A DNA stretch of 64,000 nt, from NCBI RefSeq assembly GCF_001995985.1, contig NZ_MUFC01000007.1, positions 66,422-130,421 of the forward strand, written 5' to 3'. Source of the stretch: Salinivibrio sharmensis. Lineage in GTDB: Bacteria > Pseudomonadota > Gammaproteobacteria > Enterobacterales > Vibrionaceae. A model generated the notes under the pieces. It was not told the DNA's origin. It saw only the letters and a program-made list of their open reading frames with translations, and made no database searches. Positions 60,115 to 64,000 of the stretch are shown here, one piece after another. How positions within the stretch are numbered: position 1 is the first letter of the stretch; the number at the start of each line of letters is the position of its first letter. A program made the position numbers and the translations under genes.

Positions 60115-61922
60115 TAGTACACATCCCTTTGATAGCGCTTATCTTTGCGCAATTCATTAATAAAGGTTTCCGCTTGCTCACGGCTTTGTTGACCCTGTGT
60201 CTGGGCAATCTCAATTAAGGCTTCATGGACATCTTTCGCCATTTGGTTGGCATCACCACACACATAGATGTAGGCGCCGTTCGATAGCCATTGCCATACC
60301 GCCTCAGCACGCGCGAGCAACCGATGCTGGACATACACTTTCTCAGCCTGATCGCGGCTAAAGGCCACATCCATCCGCGTCAGCAAGCCAGATTTAAGGT
60401 ATTGCTGCCATTCAACCTGATAGAGGAAATCGTCGGTGAAGGTGCGATCGCCAAAGAATAACCAGTTATCGCCTTTCGCCTCGCGCTGCTCTCGCTCTTG
60501 CAAGAAGGCGCGAAACGGCGCGATGCCGGTACCGGGGCCAATCATAATGATGGGGGTGTCATCGCTGGTTGGCAGTTTGAAGTTATCGTTGTGCTCAACA
60601 AACACTTTTACCGTCTCGGCCGCTTCAGCGCGGTGGGCAAGAAAGCTCGAGGCGCCACCTTGGCGTGACTCTCCACTCTCATGCTGATACTCCACCAGCC
60701 CTACGGTAAGGTGCACTTCGTCCTCCACTTCCGCTTGGCTAGAGGCGATCGAGTACAAACGCGGAGTCAGTCGGCGCAATATTGATTGAAATTGCTCGAC
60801 ATTTAGGCTGACGTCCGCCAGTGCCAAGACATCGATCAACTGGGTGCGATTAGCAAACTCGCGCAAGGCGGCTTTGTCTTCGGTCAATGCGGTGAGTGTG
60901 TCGCTCTCAGATAACGCAGCCAACGCTGTGATCTGCTGCGGGTTAGAAGCGGTGATCTCATAGTGGGCAATTAACGCGTCTCGCAGCGAGAGGCTATCAC
61001 CGTCGATATCGACGCTTTCATCGCCACGCAGGCCCACCTTGGCGACGATGCTGTCCGCCAATTCGGGATCATTTTGGTACCACACCCCCAACGCATCGCC
61101 TGGCTGATATTCCATGCCGGATTCATCGAGATCGAGTTCAATATGGTAAACCGCTTTATCAGATCCACGCCCGGTAATGCGCTGGCAAGTAAGTAGCTCA
61201 GCCGTATAAGGCGACTGTTTAGTGTATTTTACCTGCGCGGTGGTTTGATGAAGAGGCACCACCTGCGCATCACCACTGGCCTTAAATTGTTGCTTCACCT
61301 CGGCTAAGGTTTGCTCTCGCCAAGCGCTGGCCGTGGCTTCATAATCCACATCGCAATCAAGACGAGCGACCATCGGCTTGGCGCCAAGCTTTTGCAAAAA
61401 GCCATCAAAGTCTTTACCTGTCTGGCAAAAATACTCATAGCTCGAATCCCCCAAGCTCAACACCGCATAATGCAGGTGATCAAGTTTGGGCGCTTTCTTG
61501 GATTGCAAAAATTCATGCAGCTCAATGGCGTTGTCCGGCGGCTCGCCTTCTCCATTGGTCGAGGCGACGATTACAAGATGGGTTTCTTTGCCCAGCTGCT
61601 TGCCTTTGTAGTTATCTGCCGCCACCAATTTAGCTGGGATCCCAGCCGCTTCCGCTTCCTGATGCAGCGCCTCCGCTACGCCTTTAGCGTTGCCGGTTTG
61701 TGACGCATACAAAATGGTCAGAGTCTGGTTAGGGGCAGAACTGGCTTGTGGCATAGCATTGGGTGCCGCCGCTTCACCAGCAGGTGTTTGGCTTAACCCC
61801 CAAAAATAACCACTAATCCAGGCCAGTTGCTGCGGTGACAACTCCGCCACGGCTTGTTGCAACTGGCCTATTTGCTGATCATTAAGCGGGCTGGTTAACC
61901 CGGAGAGATCCTTGAGTAACAT
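60114..61922 (-). CDS. cysJ: Sulfite reductase flavoprotein alpha subunit
   Basis: Passes NADPH electrons through FAD and FMN to CysI. 602 residues (E. coli 599). The FMN flavodoxin domain has [18 protein letters not shown] and [11 protein letters not shown]. The FAD domain has RLYSIASS; the NADPH domain has [19 protein letters not shown] and ends YQRDVY. I choose ATG 61922 (MLLKDL); ATG 61946 is an in-frame alternative. First gene of cysJ-cysI-cysH. The AT-rich 60 bp upstream (~61970-62030) suits a CysB site, but none was firmly matched. Confidence 0.96.
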   Translation of the reverse strand: MLLKDLSGLTSPLNDQQIGQLQQAVAELSPQQLAWISGYFWGLSQTPAGEAAAPNAMPQASSAPNQTLTILYASQTGNAKGVAEALHQEAEAAGIPAKLVAADNYKGKQLGKETHLVIVASTNGEGEPPDNAIELHEFLQSKKAPKLDHLHYAVLSLGDSSYEYFCQTGKDFDGFLQKLGAKPMVARLDCDVDYEATASAWREQTLAEVKQQFKASGDAQVVPLHQTTAQVKYTKQSPYTAELLTCQRITGRGSDKAVYHIELDLDESGMEYQPGDALGVWYQNDPELADSIVAKVGLRGDESVDIDGDSLSLRDALIAHYEITASNPQQITALAALSESDTLTALTEDKAALREFANRTQLIDVLALADVSLNVEQFQSILRRLTPRLYSIASSQAEVEDEVHLTVGLVEYQHESGESRQGGASSFLAHRAEAAETVKVFVEHNDNFKLPTSDDTPIIMIGPGTGIAPFRAFLQEREQREAKGDNWLFFGDRTFTDDFLYQVEWQQYLKSGLLTRMDVAFSRDQAEKVYVQHRLLARAEAVWQWLSNGAYIYVCGDANQMAKDVHEALIEIAQTQGQQSREQAETFINELRKDKRYQRDVY

Positions 61923-62062
61923 GGTGACGACATTCCTTGCTAACATTGCGTGAATGCTAGCGTACCCTCACCAATTAATAACAATAAAGAATAGATACGA
62001 ATGTTTTATAACGTTTTGTAAGGTAGGTACGTAATCGCGTGTCATTGAGCGGGAAAATAATG

Positions 62063-62290
62063 TTAGTCAGCAATACGTACTTGCTGAAAACCAATCTCAA
62101 GCGCGTTCAAGGTCGCTTGGTCAATATCGGTAAAGCATTGTTCAATCCCTTCAGCATTGGTAAGCGCCATTAAACCGCCACTGGTGTGGCGACACTCAAC
62201 CACCCACCCTTCGCTATCTAACGAAGGCTCAACGACCGCTTCAATCAAAAGCTGTTGACGGTATAAAGCACGGAGCTGTTCGGCTGTCAT
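62063..62290 (-). CDS. Hypothetical 75-residue protein
   Basis: Not recognised. A small soluble protein with no signal peptide: a helical start (MTAEQLRALYRQQLLIEAVVE), a beta-rich centre (GWVVECRHTSGGLMALTN) and a helical end (DQATLNALEIGFQQVRI). It behaves like a real gene: ordinary composition, its own gap between cysJ and the aldehyde dehydrogenase gene, and same strand. The ribosome site is poor at ATG 62290; GTG 62317 is an alternative. Confidence 0.6.
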   Translation of the reverse strand: MTAEQLRALYRQQLLIEAVVEPSLDSEGWVVECRHTSGGLMALTNAEGIEQCFTDIDQATLNALEIGFQQVRIAD

Positions 62291-62369
62291 GATGCTTTGC
62301 CCACTCAATTGGATCACTTATTGAGTTTAGTCTCAGATAAGCAAAGCTGCCATGCGGGAAGCTTGATGC

Positions 62370-62397
62370 GCAGAGGCGATGTTATCACCGCCCCTGC
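62370..62397. terminator. Hairpin downstream of the aldehyde dehydrogenase gene
   Basis: GCAG-A-GGCG / CGCC-C-CTGC, eight pairs with one mismatch and a 10-base loop, 17 bp after the dehydrogenase stop. No T-run on the minus strand. Confidence 0.4.
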
Positions 62398-62413
62398 TTT
62401 GAGGGGTTCTCTA

Positions 62414-63922
62414 TTAAAAGAAGCCCAATGGATCAATGTCGTAGCTAACGAGTAAGTTCTTCGTTTGTTGGTAGTGACCCAGCATCATTTTGTGTGTCTC
62501 TCGCCCAATCCCTGATTTTTTGTAGCCGCCAAAGGCGGCGTGTGCAGGATACAAGTGATAGCAGTTAGTCCAGACACGACCGGCTTCAATCGCACGTCCA
62601 ACACGATAAGCGCGGTTCATATCGCGGGTCCAAAGCCCTGCGCCCAACCCGTACTCGGTGTGGTTGGCAATCGCCAACGCTTCCGCCTCATCTTTAAAGG
62701 TGGTCACCCCAATCACCGGCCCAAAGATCTCTTCTTGGAAAACCCGCATATTGTTATGGCCTTCCAATAAGGTCGGCTGCACATAATAGCCGCCGCCCAA
62801 ATCCTGGTGGCTACCGCCAATTAAGACCTTCGCCCCTTCTTCTTGTCCGACCTTCAAATAGCTCATGATCTTATCAAACTGCTCATCGGACGCTTGCGCG
62901 CCCACTTGGGTCTCGGTGTCGAGCGGGTTGCCTTGTTTTATCGTCTCTGCACGCTCAATCACCCGTGCAATAAAATCGTCGTAGATGCTTTCCTGGATCA
63001 GCGCGCGCGACGGACAGGTACACACTTCGCCTTGGTTGAAAAAGCCAAGCAACAGACCTTCAACCGCTTTATTGATATACGCCTCTTCTTGCTGCATTAC
63101 ATCTTCAAAATAGATATTAGGCGATTTGCCGCCCAGCTCAACGGTTGAAGGAATGAGGTTTTCCGCCGCGCAACGTAGAATGTGCTGACCCACTGGCGTG
63201 GAGCCTGTAAACGCCAGTTTGGCAATCCGAGGCGATGTGGCGAGTGCTTGTCCCGCCTCTGCGCCATACCCATTGACGACGTTCACCACACCCGCAGGCA
63301 GCAGATCGCCAATCAACTCCATCAATAGCAAGATAGTCGTCGGGGTTTGCTCGGCCGGCTTGAGTACCACGCAGTTGCCCGCTGCCAATGCTGGCGCGAG
63401 TTTCCACGACGCCATCAGCAAAGGAAAATTCCACGGAATGATCTGCCCCACAACACCTAGCGGCTCGTAAATATGATAAGCCACTGTGCCTGCATCCAGC
63501 TCCGCCGCCGTGCCTTCTTGGGCGCGAATACAACCAGCAAAATAACGAAAGTGATCGGCGCAGAGCGGAATATCCGCCGCCAAGGTTTCACGCACCGCTT
63601 TACCGTTTTCCCAGGTTTCCGCTACCGCAAGCATTTCCAGATTTGCTTCAATCCGATCAGCTATTTTTAATAGGATATTGGCCCGATCAGTGACAGCGGT
63701 TTTGCCCCATGCGTCTTTAGCACCATGCGCGGCATCTAATGCCAAATCCACATCGTCGCTACTTGAGCGCGGCACTTCAGCAAGGGTTTCACCGGTACAC
63801 GGTGAGGTATTGGCAAAATACTGCCCTTTCACCGGCGGCACCCATTCACCCCCAATAAAGTTTTGATAACGCGACTTAAAACTTACCACTGACCCATCTG
63901 TTCCTGGTTTTGCGTAGATCAT
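62414..63922 (-). CDS. NAD(P)-dependent aldehyde dehydrogenase, AldB/ExaC-like
   Basis: 502 residues. Oxidises aldehydes, probably acetaldehyde-like, to acids. Cofactor region [36 protein letters not shown] loop, catalytic Glu in ELGGKSPN and the catalytic Cys in [12 protein letters not shown]; the Cys-x-Cys is typical of the AldB/ExaC group. It ends [12 protein letters not shown], the group's usual C-terminus. AAGGA lies ahead of ATG 63922. The last 78 bases of the window are its upstream region and hold no other gene. Confidence 0.92.
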   Translation of the reverse strand: MIYAKPGTDGSVVSFKSRYQNFIGGEWVPPVKGQYFANTSPCTGETLAEVPRSSSDDVDLALDAAHGAKDAWGKTAVTDRANILLKIADRIEANLEMLAVAETWENGKAVRETLAADIPLCADHFRYFAGCIRAQEGTAAELDAGTVAYHIYEPLGVVGQIIPWNFPLLMASWKLAPALAAGNCVVLKPAEQTPTTILLLMELIGDLLPAGVVNVVNGYGAEAGQALATSPRIAKLAFTGSTPVGQHILRCAAENLIPSTVELGGKSPNIYFEDVMQQEEAYINKAVEGLLLGFFNQGEVCTCPSRALIQESIYDDFIARVIERAETIKQGNPLDTETQVGAQASDEQFDKIMSYLKVGQEEGAKVLIGGSHQDLGGGYYVQPTLLEGHNNMRVFQEEIFGPVIGVTTFKDEAEALAIANHTEYGLGAGLWTRDMNRAYRVGRAIEAGRVWTNCYHLYPAHAAFGGYKKSGIGRETHKMMLGHYQQTKNLLVSYDIDPLGFF

Positions 63923-64000
63923 ACTCTTTCCTTATTCCGTGTTTGAGTAGATGGCGGAGCACGTACTGCTCTCTCCTTGCCGTTATTGCTCAAAAAGCGT

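Overview
The window is a chromosomal segment of a gammaproteobacterium, most likely from the family Vibrionaceae. This rests on gene content and order: lptD-surA-pdxA-rsmA-apaG-apaH; the fbp / ppa / tamB-tamA / msrA / ytfK block; yjjP-yjjB; a Bsr-type periplasmic racemase; a zrg-like zinc operon as described in Vibrio cholerae; and a TIGR03899-type protein. The rather GC-balanced composition and a remnant ectoine-type solute-binding gene would suit a halophilic genus such as Salinivibrio, but the genus is inference only. No rRNA, tRNA, CRISPR array, insertion sequence, phage or integron was found; the region looks like stable core chromosome with a few accessory spots.

Layout. 1-2 kb: end of the thiamine ABC transporter (thiP end, thiQ) followed by a diguanylate cyclase. 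2-9.3 kb: PIN-PhoH ATPase, divergent rapA, rluA, a D-2-hydroxyacid dehydrogenase, and djlA facing back. 9.4-16.1 kb: the lptD-surA-pdxA-rsmA-apaG-apaH operon (outer-membrane biogenesis, B6, rRNA methylation, Ap4A hydrolysis), ending against a convergent yjjP-yjjB-folA operon. 18-23.1 kb: obgE, rpmA-rplU, ispB, mdh, argR. 23.4-26.4 kb: a fused TRAP permease plus an UspA-like protein. 26.5-30.4 kb: mpl-ubiX, fbp, ppa. 30.5-38 kb: tamA-tamB, msrA, ytfK, ytfJ.

38-41.5 kb: a five-gene operon behind a strong Zur-box match, comprising a small His/Cys membrane protein, a histidine-rich periplasmic protein, a MacB/LolD-like ATPase and FtsX-fold permease, and a DUF3299 protein. This resembles the V. 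cholerae zinc-regulated zrg cluster. It is the most system-like part of the window, although related loci are known. 41.7-48.8 kb: a TIGR03899 protein, then the sulfate activation operon cysG-cysD-cysN-SLC13 permease-cysC. 49-55 kb: cpdB, elaA, a chemoreceptor, ytfB and fklB. 55.1-57.4 kb: a frameshifted EhuB-like solute-binding protein gene and a periplasmic amino-acid racemase. 57.6-61.9 kb: the sulfite reduction operon cysJ-cysI-cysH. 62-64 kb: an unknown 75-residue protein and an AldB/ExaC-like aldehyde dehydrogenase.

How the genes work together: the two cys clusters encode the route from sulfate uptake (SLC13 permease) through activation (CysDN, CysC) and reduction (CysH, CysJI), with CysG supplying the siroheme cofactor of CysI. 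TamA/TamB, LptD, SurA and FklB/YtfB serve the cell envelope. The zrg-like operon probably answers zinc starvation. I did not find a clearly unprecedented system. The observations most worth a second look are the Zur-linked type-VII-like ABC operon, the orphan TRAP-UspA pair, the frameshifted EhuB-like gene, a 31-codon membrane ORF beside a twin TGTTAACA palindrome, and the palindrome-rich ytfK-ytfJ gap.
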